A stretch of 64,000 nt of DNA from NCBI GenBank assembly GCA_023391285.1, contig JAEWBF010000125.1:1-64000 (forward strand). The letters are read 5' to 3'. Shown piece by piece: positions 8,997 through 18,534 of this stretch; the stretch's first letter is position 1, and each line of letters starts with the position of its first letter. This stretch comes from Verrucomicrobiota bacterium (GTDB lineage Bacteria; Verrucomicrobiota; Verrucomicrobiia; Opitutales; Opitutaceae). Made by a program: the position numbers and the translations under genes. The notes beneath the pieces are model-generated. The model worked only from the letters and a program-made list of their open reading frames with translations. It did not search any database and was not told the origin of the DNA.

Positions 8997-9977
8997 GTGA
9001 GCCATCAGGATCGCGCTGAGATGCGGCGCATCTTCGATCTGTGGATCAAGCAGGCCGAACGCGGGCTCCTTCGCATGCGCGTGCCGAAGGAGGTGAAGCC
9101 GGCGCAGAATCTCCGCGGCATGCACTACCACTATCGTCCGGAGATTTTCTTTCAGCTTTATGGGCGGACCGAGTTTCGGTTTCCCCGGGAGCGATTCGAG
9201 GTATTCCCGGGGGAGATGTGCATCGTCCCGGCCGGTGTGCCGCACGGCGAGACCGTTCACGCCGACCACGCGCAACCGTTCCGCAACCTCGTCGCTGGTT
9301 TCTACAACAACACGCTCAGCCTTCATTTCGCGTTCGAGGCGGCGCCGCATCATCCCGACATCGAAGCGATCGAGTTTTTCGACGCGCCCAACCTCGATGT
9401 GTTTCTCACTTTGACCAACAGCCTCGCTCACGCTCATGCCATGCAGGCGCCCGCGCGCGATCCGGTGGTGAAAGGTCTGCTCCTTGCGTTGCTCGGCCTG
9501 CTGCGCAACATCGTGGAGACCGGTGCCGGCAATCTCAACGGAGACGTCGGCAAGGTGTTTCAGGCCAAAGTCATCGTTCGCGAACAATTCTCGAATCCCG
9601 ACCTGCGCGTGCAGGACATCGCCGCTTCGCTGGGATGTTCGGCGGATTACCTGTCACACCTCTTTCACGTCGAAACCGACGAACGTCTCACGCACTACAT
9701 CCAGCGCATCCGCATCGAAGGAGCGATCCTGGCCTTGAGCACGACAGGCCTGACAATTTCGGAAATCGCTTATGCCAGCGGCTTCGCGGATCCGGCGTAT
9801 TTCGCGCGTGTCTTCAAGCAGCACAAGAACATGTCGCCGCAGGAGTTTCGCGCGCAGCTCGACGCCCAGCGTTCCCAGCGCGAGCCGCAACCGAAAACGG
9901 TTTATTCCAATCGCGTCGACTTCTCTCACGGCACACCGCGCAAGCCGAGTCCGGAGCCGGCGTCGGTGGCCGTTTAG
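8997..9977 (+). CDS. AraC-family transcriptional regulator with N-terminal cupin
   Basis: 326 residues from the chosen GTG. The N-terminal half (about 40-110) is a cupin-like ligand pocket with H-Y-H-Y-R-P-E and F-P-G-E-M-C-I-V-P-A-G-V-P-H-G. The C-terminal about 100 residues hold the two helix-turn-helices of AraC proteins: D-I-A-A-S-L-G-C-S-A-D-Y-L-S and I-S-E-I-A-Y-A-S-G-F-A-D-P-A-Y-F-A-R-V-F-K. The frame is open to a TTG at 8925 and a GTG at 8970. The GTG at 8997 is preferred because GAGG at 8985-8988 sits 8 bp upstream. Sugar sensing is inferred from the neighbouring amylase. Confidence 0.85.
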   Translation: MSHQDRAEMRRIFDLWIKQAERGLLRMRVPKEVKPAQNLRGMHYHYRPEIFFQLYGRTEFRFPRERFEVFPGEMCIVPAGVPHGETVHADHAQPFRNLVAGFYNNTLSLHFAFEAAPHHPDIEAIEFFDAPNLDVFLTLTNSLAHAHAMQAPARDPVVKGLLLALLGLLRNIVETGAGNLNGDVGKVFQAKVIVREQFSNPDLRVQDIAASLGCSADYLSHLFHVETDERLTHYIQRIRIEGAILALSTTGLTISEIAYASGFADPAYFARVFKQHKNMSPQEFRAQLDAQRSQREPQPKTVYSNRVDFSHGTPRKPSPEPASVAV

Positions 9978-10040
9978 AACGCGTTCGCGCCGGCGCGCGG
10001 CGTTGCGTGCCCGACTCTGCCGCCGCGTGCACCCTCTCGG

Positions 10041-11603
10041 CTACTCCTCTTCGACCACGTAGTGGCAGCCTTTGCTTTGCGGATTGAGCGAAGCTGCATG
10101 CACGATCAGCAGGGCCGTTTGAACGGCATTGCGGAGCTCCACCAATTCGCGCGTCAGCCGGCAGCCGCGGTAGAACGACAGAATCTCTTCGCGCAACTCC
10201 AGCAGCACGCGACGCGCGCGCGTCAATCGTCGCGGCGAACGCACCACGCCGGCGTAGTTCCACATCGTATGCTGCACCTGGAGCATATCCTGGCGGATCA
10301 GCACGGGATCGGCGTCGCGCGTCGGACTCGCCCAGAGCCGCGGCTCCGGAAGGTGAAACGATGTGCGCGTGTCGCTCAGCTCCCTGGCGTCCGCGATCGC
10401 GGTGAACTTCGCTCCGGTTACGCATTCGAGCAGCGACGTGCTTGCGAGCCGGTTGGCGCCGTGGAGTCCGGTGCACGCCGTTTCCCCGATCGCGTTCAGA
10501 TGGCAAACGCTCGTGCGGCCTTCCAGGTCGGTGTGGACGCCACCGCACGCGAAGTGCGCCGCCGGCACGACGGGGATCGGTTCGCGCGTGATGTCGACGC
10601 CGTGGCGCAGACAGCGCTCGTAGATGTTGGGGAACCGTTCCCGGATGAATTCCGGCTTCATCGCCGAAAGATCGAGAAACACCCCCGCGTCGCCGCCCGT
10701 TGCGAGTTCCTGCTTGATCGCGCGTGCCACCACATCGCGCGGAGCGAGCGAACCGCGCGGGTCGATGGTGTCGAGGAAGCGTTCGCCGCGCCCATTCACG
10801 AGCACCGCTCCTTCGCCCCGCACGGCTTCGCTGATCAGAAATCGTGGCGCGTTCTTCTTCGCGAACACCGTCGGGTGAAACTGCACGTATTCGAGATCGA
10901 TCAAACGTGCGCCCACGCGATAAGCCATCGCCACGCCATGCCCGACGCTTCCCGGCTGATTTGTCGTGTGCAGAAAAATCTGTCCGAGCCCTCCGGTTGC
11001 CAGCACCGTTTTCTTCGCGACGATGGCGAACACCTCGCCGCTGCGCGCATCGAGGACATATGCGCCGAAGCAGGTGAGCGGCCGGTATTTGTCGGCCGGC
11101 TCGGTGGAGTTGTGCGAGAGCGTCAGCAGGTCGATCGCAACGCAGCCCGGCCGGCGCGTGATTGCCGAGGTCGCATCGACCCGGCGCGCCACCGCGGCGA
11201 GTATCGCGTGACCGGTCGCATCCTTCGCGTGAATGATCCGGCGCTCGCTGTGACCTCCTTCGCGGGTGAAATCCAACTTTCCATTCGCGCTCCGGTCGAA
11301 CTCCACCTGGGCTTCGTCGATCAGCAGCTCCCTTACCGCCGCCGGCCCCTCGCGCACCAGCTGATCCACGGCCGCCGTATTGGCGGTGTGATCGCTCGCT
11401 TCGATGATGTCGCGCGCGAGCGAAGACGGGTCGTCGCTCGTGTCGTAAATGATGCCGCCTTGCGCCCAGTCGCTGTTCGCGACCATCGGCTCGGCGAGGC
11501 ACAACAAATCCACCGCGAACCCGCGCTTCGCCATCTGCAGCGCATACGTTGAACCCGCGAGCCCTGAACCGATCACCAAACAGTCCGTGCGATGAACCTG
11601 CAT
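10041..11603 (-). CDS. nadB: L-aspartate oxidase
   Basis: 520 residues, normal for the family. Oxidises L-aspartate to iminoaspartate with FAD, the first step of de novo NAD synthesis. Visible: the FAD dinucleotide motif V-I-G-S-G-L-A-G at the N-terminus, the segment G-G-H-S-E-R-R-I-I-H-A-K-D-A-T-G-H near residue 115 and the flavoprotein catalytic stretch D-P-R-G-S-L-A-P-R-D-V-V-A-R-A. Last gene of nadA-nadC-nadB, 13 bp after the nadC stop. Convergent with the AraC gene across a 63-bp gap. Confidence 0.96.
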   Translation of the reverse strand: MQVHRTDCLVIGSGLAGSTYALQMAKRGFAVDLLCLAEPMVANSDWAQGGIIYDTSDDPSSLARDIIEASDHTANTAAVDQLVREGPAAVRELLIDEAQVEFDRSANGKLDFTREGGHSERRIIHAKDATGHAILAAVARRVDATSAITRRPGCVAIDLLTLSHNSTEPADKYRPLTCFGAYVLDARSGEVFAIVAKKTVLATGGLGQIFLHTTNQPGSVGHGVAMAYRVGARLIDLEYVQFHPTVFAKKNAPRFLISEAVRGEGAVLVNGRGERFLDTIDPRGSLAPRDVVARAIKQELATGGDAGVFLDLSAMKPEFIRERFPNIYERCLRHGVDITREPIPVVPAAHFACGGVHTDLEGRTSVCHLNAIGETACTGLHGANRLASTSLLECVTGAKFTAIADARELSDTRTSFHLPEPRLWASPTRDADPVLIRQDMLQVQHTMWNYAGVVRSPRRLTRARRVLLELREEILSFYRGCRLTRELVELRNAVQTALLIVHAASLNPQSKGCHYVVEEE

Positions 11604-11616
11604 GAACTCGGAAAAG

Positions 11617-12465
11617 CTAACGCCTCCGTTTCGCCGCGACCACCGTGAGACTCAAATCCGCCGCGGGCGCCGAATGCGTGAGCGCGCCGATGCTGATCAC
11701 GTCGACGCCATCGACGGCGTAACTGCGCAACGTTTCATAACGCACGCCGCCCGACACCTCCACGATGGCCGTTCCGCCAATCAGGCCCACCGCTTCGCGC
11801 ACCTGCTGCGGCGACATGTTATCGAGCAGGATGACCTCGGCTCCCGCGCGCATCGCTTCGCGAACTTCTGCCAACGTTTTCGCTTCGACTTCGATTTTCG
11901 CGAGGTGCGGCGCCGCCGCGCGCGCGAGCTTGACCGCTTTGGTCAACGAACCGGCCGCAGCAATGTGATTGTCTTTGATCAGCACGTGTTCGCCCAAGGA
12001 TGAGCGGTGATTGACGCAGCCGCCGCAGCGCACCGCGTATTTCTCCAACGCGCGCCAGCCGGGCGTGGTTTTTCGCGTATCCACGATCCGAACACCCGTT
12101 CCGTCCACCGCCGCCGCGAACTTCCTCGCCTGCGTGGCGACGCCCGAAAGCCGTTGCAGGAAATTCAACGCCACCCGTTCCGCCGTCAGCATCGCCGCGG
12201 TCGGGCCTTCGATCGTCAGCACCTTTCCCTCTTTCTTGACGCGCGCTCCATCTTCGACGAGCAGGTCGACGCGGAGCGCCGGATCCACCCGGGTGAATAC
12301 GCGCGCTGCAATTTCACCGCCGCACACCACGAGGTCCTGCCCGGCGGCGATGTATCCGCGGGAACGATGCGCCTTTGGGAAAATTCCGCGGCTCGTCACG
12401 TCGCCCAGACCCGCATCCTCCTCCAGAGCGAGCTCGATCAAGTGTTCCGTGCGTGGTGTCAGCAT
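11617..12465 (-). CDS. nadC: Nicotinate-nucleotide pyrophosphorylase (carboxylating)
   Basis: 282 residues, full length. Converts quinolinate and PRPP to nicotinate mononucleotide and CO2. Key segments seen: E-E-D-A-G-L-G-D-V-T-S near the N-terminus, the phosphate-binding R-K-T-T-P-G-W-R, H-R-S-S-L in the central barrel, and L-L-D-N-M-S-P and E-V-S-G-G-V at the C-terminal half. Lies between nadA (52-bp gap) and nadB (13-bp gap), consistent with one transcript. Confidence 0.96.
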   Translation of the reverse strand: MLTPRTEHLIELALEEDAGLGDVTSRGIFPKAHRSRGYIAAGQDLVVCGGEIAARVFTRVDPALRVDLLVEDGARVKKEGKVLTIEGPTAAMLTAERVALNFLQRLSGVATQARKFAAAVDGTGVRIVDTRKTTPGWRALEKYAVRCGGCVNHRSSLGEHVLIKDNHIAAAGSLTKAVKLARAAAPHLAKIEVEAKTLAEVREAMRAGAEVILLDNMSPQQVREAVGLIGGTAIVEVSGGVRYETLRSYAVDGVDVISIGALTHSAPAADLSLTVVAAKRRR

Positions 12466-12517
12466 AGTGAAAGGGTGGGGACGCGGCTCCGCCGCCGTGA
12501 GCAGAGCGTCCGGCGCA

Positions 12518-13573
12518 TCACGTCTTGGGCGCCAGCTCGAACATGCGCTCGATGCATCGCGCCGCGCGTTGGCGCAGATCTTCGTCCAGGGTGATGATCT
12601 GCTCGGGCCGCGGCGCTTTCAGTGCGTCGCGCACTTTTTCGAGCGTGTTCATCTTCATGTAGGGGCACAACCGGCAGCCGCCGATGAAGTTCTTCTCCGG
12701 ATCCTCCACCTGCAGCCGGCTCACGAGGCCGCATTCCGTCAGCATCAGGAAATACGGCGCGGGGGTGGTTTTAACATACTTCATCATGGCGCTGGTGCTG
12801 CCGACGAAATCCGCCACCGCCGCCACCTCCGCCGTGCACTCGGGATGAGCCACGACTTTTAATCCCGGAAACTGCACGCGCGCCTCCGCGATCTGCGCCG
12901 GCGTGAACTGGTCGTGCACCATGCAGGTGCCATCCGATGACACAATCTCCTTGTCCACGCCGCGCCGCTTCATCTCCGCCCGCACGTTCTCCGCCATCAG
13001 GCGGTCCGGCACGAACAACACTCGCCGCCCCGGCAGCTTCGCGACGATGTCGTAAACGTTGCCCGACGTCACGCAGACGTCCGACTCCGCCTTCACCTCC
13101 GCCGTGCTGTTGATGTAGCACACGACTGCCGCATCGGGGTAGAGGCGTTTCAGTCGCCGCACGCCATCGCCATCGATCGAGTCGGCGAGCGAACAACCCG
13201 AGTGACGATCCGGCACGACGACCAGCGCCTCCGGCGAAAGGATCTTCGCCGTTTCGGCCATGAACACGACGCCGGCGAACACGATGACTTTCGCGCGCGA
13301 TTCCTTCGCCTTTTCGCTGAGGTAGTAGGAGTCCCCTTTGAAATCGCCGACGCCGTAGATGATCTCCGGCTCCACATAGGAATGTGTGAGGATCACCGCG
13401 TCTTTCTCCTTCTTGAGCCGGTTGATTTCCAGCGTGAGCGGCGCGATCTCGCGGCACGTATCCAAGTTCCAAGTGCGTCCGTGCGGATCGCAGTCCACGT
13501 GCATCAATGCCCGAAGCAATCGCTCGGCTTCCAGTTCAATCTCTGTCGTCGGTGCGCTCACCGTCATCGTCAT
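12518..13573 (-). CDS. nadA: Quinolinate synthase
   Basis: 351 residues. Condenses iminoaspartate with dihydroxyacetone phosphate to quinolinate using a [4Fe-4S] cluster. Conserved cysteines are visible in D-V-C-V-T-S-G-N and G-G-C-R-L-C-P-Y-M-K; V-V-P-D-R-H-S-G-C-S-L-A-D-S matches the family. The frame extends 147 bp upstream of the ATG at 13573, but that extension is arginine-rich and not family-like; a second ATG lies at 13567. First gene of the NAD operon, so its promoter must lie between 13574 and about 13740. Confidence 0.95.
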   Translation of the reverse strand: MTMTVSAPTTEIELEAERLLRALMHVDCDPHGRTWNLDTCREIAPLTLEINRLKKEKDAVILTHSYVEPEIIYGVGDFKGDSYYLSEKAKESRAKVIVFAGVVFMAETAKILSPEALVVVPDRHSGCSLADSIDGDGVRRLKRLYPDAAVVCYINSTAEVKAESDVCVTSGNVYDIVAKLPGRRVLFVPDRLMAENVRAEMKRRGVDKEIVSSDGTCMVHDQFTPAQIAEARVQFPGLKVVAHPECTAEVAAVADFVGSTSAMMKYVKTTPAPYFLMLTECGLVSRLQVEDPEKNFIGGCRLCPYMKMNTLEKVRDALKAPRPEQIITLDEDLRQRAARCIERMFELAPKT

Positions 13574-13742
13574 AGGAAAGGGAAACGTCACCTGATCCGA
13601 CTGGCAAACGCGAGGCCAAGTTACGATGCATCCGCTCCGGAAACAACTTGCTCCGGTCGCGGTCTCCGGGAGCTTTTCCACTTCTCTGCGTGATCGCCTC
13701 CTTTGCGTCGATGTCTGCATACTCTCCAGCGCTGCTTCTCCG

Positions 13743-13758
13743 GAGCCGTAAACGGCTC
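13743..13758. promoter_or_regulatory. Short palindrome before the CheB/CheR kinase start
   Basis: Arms GAGCCGT / ACGGCTC flank a central AA, 9 bp before the ATG at 13768. It would form a hairpin in the mRNA leader or act as an operator. No supporting second copy was found in the window. Confidence 0.3.
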
Positions 13759-13767
13759 TGATGTTCT

Positions 13768-16700
13768 ATGGTCAAAGACCCCGCTTCCCGCGTAGATAGC
13801 CAGAAGCCCTCGTCCCGGAAACCGTTGCTGAAGATCGTTGGAATCGGCGCGTCCGCGGGCGGGCTGGAGGCGTTTACGGAGCTTTTGCGCAACCTGCCGA
13901 CGTCCGCACCCATCGCCTATGTTTTGGTGCAACACCTCGACCCGACCCATCGCAGTTTGTTGTCCGAGTTGCTCGGCCGCACCGCGTCGCTCCCGGTCCA
14001 GGAAATTACGCAGAACACGCAGGCCGCCGCGAACCACATCTATGTGATCCCGCCGGATCGGAACCTCACGATCCTCAACCGCGTGTTGAAGCTCACCCCG
14101 CGGCGCAAGAGCAGTGGACCCGCGCGAACCATCGATCACTTCCTTCAGTCCCTCGCCGCCGACCAGAAGGAGAATGCGATTGGCGTCATACTTTCGGGCG
14201 CGGGTTCGGACGGTGCCAAAGGCATTGCGGCAATCAAAGCGGCCGGCGGCATCACCTTCGCGCAAGACCACGTCTCTGCGAAATACGACAGCATGCCGCG
14301 GAGCGCGATCGCGACCGGCTTCGTCGATTTTGTTCTTCCGCCCGAGAAGATTGCCGCGGAGCTCGGCCGGCTCGTCGACCAGCCGCTGCAAACGAAATCC
14401 CGGGCCGCCGCCAACGCCCGCCGCCGCCGCGCTTCGTTCGCGGTCGGCAGCACCGCGTTCGCCGGTGCCGCGCGCGAACCCGCCGCCTGGCCCGCGGCGC
14501 CCGAGGACCTCAACCTCCGCAAGATCTTCGTGCTCCTGCGCAGCCGCACCGGCACCGACTTCAGCTTCTACCGCCCCAACACCATTCGCCGCCGGCTCGC
14601 CCGTCGCATGGCGATGCACAAGCTCAAGAACCTCGAGGCCTACGCGCGTTTCCTGCGCGAGCATCCTGCCGAGGTCGATGCGCTCTATCAGGATCTGCTG
14701 ATCAACGTCACCAGCTTCTTCCGCAACCCGGCCGTTTTCGAGGCGCTGAAGAAGCGGATCTTTCCGAAACTTATCCGCCCGCCGACCAACGTAGACACGC
14801 TCCGCATCTGGGTTGCCGGCTGCTCCACCGGTCAGGAGGCCTACTCGCTCGCCATCGCCTACGCCGAATTCGCCGAGCAGCACTCCGTGCGAACGCCGAT
14901 CCAGATCTTCGCGACGGACGTGAACCACGCGGTCCTGGATCAGGCGCGCGCCGGGCGTTACTCGAAGTCGCACGTCGAAAACATCTCGCCCAAGCGTCTC
15001 CAGCGCTACTTCACGAAGGAGTCCGACGGCTATCGTGTGCAGAAGAACATCCGCGACATGGTCATCTTCGCGCAGCACAACCTTCTCACCGACCCGCCGT
15101 TCACCCGCGTCGATCTCATCAGCTGCCGCAACATGCTCATCTACCTCGAGCCGGCCCTGCAGCAGCGGATCATTCCGGCATTCCATTACGCGCTGAAGCC
15201 GGGCGGCTTCCTCGTTCTCGGCAGTTCCGAATCTGTTGGCCAGTTCAGCAACTTCTTCGAAGCCGCTGAAAAGAACCACAAGATCTACGCGCGGAAATCG
15301 GGCGTGAGCTGGCTGCGCTACGAACGTCCCCCCACGCTGCCCGCGCTAAAGGCCGGCGCGCGCACCACGCCGGCAACCCGCCACGCCGAGTTCAACTCCG
15401 TCGATGCCTTCAAGGAAGCCGATCGCCTCACGCTCGCGAAATACGCCCCCGCCGGTGTGCTCATCAACGAGGACGGCGAAATCCTCCAATTCCGCGGCGA
15501 CGTTCAACGCTTCCTCGAACTCCCGACGGGCAAGGCGAGTTTCAATCTCCTGAAAATGGCGCGCGAAAACCTCGCGCTCACGCTGCAACGTTCGCTGCAA
15601 CGCGCGCGCCGTGAAAACAAGCCCGTGCGGGAGAAGGAAGTTCGCTTCGGGCGCGCGCGCAGCCTCGTGAACATCGAGATCGTTCCGCTCAAAAATCTGC
15701 CCACCCGCTGCTTCCTCGTTCTTTTTGAAGCCGTCGCCGCGCCCCCTGCGTCCGCTCCGCGTCTCGCATCGGCCGCCTCTTCCTCCAAGATCTCTTCCTC
15801 CGAGCTCCGCCGCTTCGCCGATCTCAAGCGCGACTACGCCGAGATGCGCGAGCACCTGGAGACGCTGCGCGAGCAGCACGATACGTCCGTCGAAGAACTC
15901 CAGGCTTCGAACGAAGAGGTCCAGTCGGCCAACGAAGAACTCCAAAGCCTCAACGAAGAACTCGAGACCTCCAACGAAGAGCTCGAATCCGCCAACGAGG
16001 AACTCACCACGCTCAATGAGGAGCTCGCCACCCGCAATGCCGAGCTCCGTGAAAGTGAACAACGCCTTCGCGAACAGGCCCAGCTGCTCGAACTCGCGCC
16101 CGTCCTCGCCCGCTCGCCCAAGGACCGCATCGTCTTCTGGAACCAGGGCGCCGAAAATCTCTACGGCCACACCAAGGACGACGCGCTCGGACAGAACTCC
16201 CACATGCTGCTCGCCGCGCATTATCACGAGCCGCTGGAGAAGATCCAGGCCGAGCTCCACCGTCACGGCCGCTGGGAAGGAGAGGTGCTCCACCGCCGCA
16301 AAGACGGGCGCACCCTCGTCATCGCCACGCAGTGGGTCGCGCACCACGACACCAACGGCCGCCTCCGCGCCGTGCTCGAGGTCAACGCCGACATCACCGC
16401 CCGCAAGCAGGCCGAGGAATCCCTGCGCGCGAGCGAAGAGTTCAACCGACGCATTCTCGAGACCAGTCCCGATTCGGTGAAGGTTCTCGATCTCGACGGA
16501 CGTCTTTTGTTTCTGAATACGAGCGGGCTCCACCTGATGGAGCTGGAGGACTTCTCCAGCGTCGCCTCGGCCTATTGGCCCGGCTTTTGGGAAGGAGAGG
16601 GGCGCTCCCTCGCCGAAAACGCCTGCCGTGAAGCGAGAGCCGGCGCGCTCTCGCGCTTCAGCGCTTACCGTCGCAGTGCGCGAGGGAGCGACAAGTGGTG

Positions 16701-18498
16701 GGATGTCGTTTGCCGGCCGATCCTCGGCCCTGACGGAAAGCCGCAGAAGATCCTCGTGATCTCGCGCGATGTCACGGTGCACAAAAATGCCGAACTCACG
16801 GCCGCCGAAGACGCGCGCCTCGCCGCGCTTCGCGCCGACATCGCGTCGGCCGTGGCCGCCAGCGGCGAGCTTCAGGCGGGGCTTCGGGAGATAGTCGAGA
16901 TTCTTGTCCGAAAAATCGCCGGATCGATCGCGCGGATTTGGACGTTCGACGAAACGTCTTCGACCCTGCAGCTCCGCTCGAGCGCCGGCCTGCCGCTCTT
17001 GTCCGCTGACGCACATGCCACGATCGCGCTGGGCGGAACCCGCGTGGGCGAAATCGCCTCCTCCCGTCGTCCGAGCGTCCGCGTGCGCCTCGCCGCCGAG
17101 GACCTGGTGGACGAACCGTCCTGGTTGAAGGAGCAGCACATCGTCTCGTTCGCCGGCTACCCATTGATCCTCGAAAACCGTCTCTTGGGCGTCTTCGCTC
17201 TTTTCGGTCGGCACGCCCTGGACCCGCGCGAGCTCAACGAGCTCAGCCGCACCGCCGAGAGCATCGCCCATTTCATCAGCCGCAAACGTTCCGAGGAGGA
17301 GCGCGCTCGGCTTTATCAGGAAGCCGTTGTGGCCCGCAACGAAGCCGTCGCTGCCTCGCAGGCGAAGGACGATTTTCTCGCCGCGCTTTCACACGAACTG
17401 CGCACGCCGCTCAACCCCGTCCTGATGCTCGCCAGCGATGGGGCCGAGAATCCCGAATTCTCCGAAGCGGTCCGCGCCATCTTCAAAACCATCGCCACCA
17501 ACGTCAGCCTCGAGGCGCGTTTGATCGACGATCTTCTCGACCTTACGCGCATCGCCCACGGCAAACTCGCGCTCGAGATGAAGCCGATCGACCTGCATGG
17601 CGTGTTGCGGGATGCGATCGGCGTGGTCGCGCGAGAAATCGAGCGCAAGCAGATCAGCCTCACCGTGAAGTTGCTCGCTCCCCGCGCCGTCGTCATCGGC
17701 GACACGGTTCGCCTGCAGCAGGTGTTCTGGAATGTCATGAGCAACGCCGTGAAGTTCACGCCGGAGGCCGGACGCATCGATGTCGAAACCGCCCTCGATT
17801 CGGCGCACGAGCGAATCCTGGTTCGCGTGAGCGACAACGGCATCGGCCTCACGGAGACCGATCTCGAGAAAATCTTCTCGGCCTTCTCGCAGGGCGAACA
17901 CCGCTTAGGTGGTCTCGGGCTCGGACTCGCGATCTCGCGCCAGCTGCTCGAAAAACACGGCGGAGCGATCCGCGCTTCGAGCCCCGGACCGCGACAGGGC
18001 GCAACCTTTGAAGTCGAGCTCCCGCTAGCGGTGGATATCGCTTTGCCGCACAAGCGCGAGCGCCTGCCGGAGCCGCTTCCGGCCGTCGAGGGACACGGCC
18101 TCACTGCCGCCGAGCACGCGCGCCAGCGCTTCAAGCGGATCCTCCTCGTCGAGGACCACGCGCCCACACGCTCGTCGCTCCAGCAATTGCTCGCCCGACG
18201 AAAGTTCGAGGTCGTCACTGCAGGGTCGATCGCCGAGGCACATGAGCGGGTCCGCGAACGAACCTTCCAGCTTGTCATCTCCGACCTCGGCCTGCCCGAC
18301 GGCGACGGCTGCCAGCTCTGGCGCGAACTCCGCGCGATCCAGCCCGATCTCCTTGGAATCGCGCTCAGCGGTTACGGCATGGAGGAAGACTTGGCCCGCT
18401 CGCGCGAGGCCGGCTTCTCCGAACATCTCACCAAACCCGTCAACATCCGCTCCCTCGACCGCGCGATCGCCGCCGTCGCGCAAATCCGTGGGCGATGA
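13768..18498 (+). CDS. CheB/CheR-PAS-GAF hybrid histidine kinase
   Basis: 1576 residues, no membrane segment, so a soluble signalling protein. Domains in order: CheB methylesterase (about 18-200; G-A-S-A-G-G nucleophile Ser, Q-H-L-D-P-T-H, S-G-A-G-S-D-G); CheR methyltransferase (about 250-500; A-G-C-S-T-G-Q-E-A-Y-S SAM loop at about 350, S-C-R-N-M-L-I-Y-L at about 451); a Glu/Asn-rich coiled coil (about 688-771) built of N-E-E-L repeats; PAS (771-884); PAS (891-1007); GAF (1011-1174); HisKA with S-H-E-L-R-T-P-L at about 1205; HATPase (1311-1417; G-L-G-L-G-L-A-I); receiver (1456-1571, L-V-E-D-H-A-P-T-R). CheB lacks its own receiver. No chemoreceptor or CheA lies nearby, so its methylation target is unknown. 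Confidence 0.93.
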   Translation: MVKDPASRVDSQKPSSRKPLLKIVGIGASAGGLEAFTELLRNLPTSAPIAYVLVQHLDPTHRSLLSELLGRTASLPVQEITQNTQAAANHIYVIPPDRNLTILNRVLKLTPRRKSSGPARTIDHFLQSLAADQKENAIGVILSGAGSDGAKGIAAIKAAGGITFAQDHVSAKYDSMPRSAIATGFVDFVLPPEKIAAELGRLVDQPLQTKSRAAANARRRRASFAVGSTAFAGAAREPAAWPAAPEDLNLRKIFVLLRSRTGTDFSFYRPNTIRRRLARRMAMHKLKNLEAYARFLREHPAEVDALYQDLLINVTSFFRNPAVFEALKKRIFPKLIRPPTNVDTLRIWVAGCSTGQEAYSLAIAYAEFAEQHSVRTPIQIFATDVNHAVLDQARAGRYSKSHVENISPKRLQRYFTKESDGYRVQKNIRDMVIFAQHNLLTDPPFTRVDLISCRNMLIYLEPALQQRIIPAFHYALKPGGFLVLGSSESVGQFSNFFEAAEKNHKIYARKSGVSWLRYERPPTLPALKAGARTTPATRHAEFNSVDAFKEADRLTLAKYAPAGVLINEDGEILQFRGDVQRFLELPTGKASFNLLKMARENLALTLQRSLQRARRENKPVREKEVRFGRARSLVNIEIVPLKNLPTRCFLVLFEAVAAPPASAPRLASAASSSKISSSELRRFADLKRDYAEMREHLETLREQHDTSVEELQASNEEVQSANEELQSLNEELETSNEELESANEELTTLNEELATRNAELRESEQRLREQAQLLELAPVLARSPKDRIVFWNQGAENLYGHTKDDALGQNSHMLLAAHYHEPLEKIQAELHRHGRWEGEVLHRRKDGRTLVIATQWVAHHDTNGRLRAVLEVNADITARKQAEESLRASEEFNRRILETSPDSVKVLDLDGRLLFLNTSGLHLMELEDFSSVASAYWPGFWEGEGRSLAENACREARAGALSRFSAYRRSARGSDKWWDVVCRPILGPDGKPQKILVISRDVTVHKNAELTAAEDARLAALRADIASAVAASGELQAGLREIVEILVRKIAGSIARIWTFDETSSTLQLRSSAGLPLLSADAHATIALGGTRVGEIASSRRPSVRVRLAAEDLVDEPSWLKEQHIVSFAGYPLILENRLLGVFALFGRHALDPRELNELSRTAESIAHFISRKRSEEERARLYQEAVVARNEAVAASQAKDDFLAALSHELRTPLNPVLMLASDGAENPEFSEAVRAIFKTIATNVSLEARLIDDLLDLTRIAHGKLALEMKPIDLHGVLRDAIGVVAREIERKQISLTVKLLAPRAVVIGDTVRLQQVFWNVMSNAVKFTPEAGRIDVETALDSAHERILVRVSDNGIGLTETDLEKIFSAFSQGEHRLGGLGLGLAISRQLLEKHGGAIRASSPGPRQGATFEVELPLAVDIALPHKRERLPEPLPAVEGHGLTAAEHARQRFKRILLVEDHAPTRSSLQQLLARRKFEVVTAGSIAEAHERVRERTFQLVISDLGLPDGDGCQLWRELRAIQPDLLGIALSGYGMEEDLARSREAGFSEHLTKPVNIRSLDRAIAAVAQIRGR

Positions 18499-18534
18499 CC
18501 GGTGGCAGAGTGGGGCAGGCGACGAGCCGTGACT

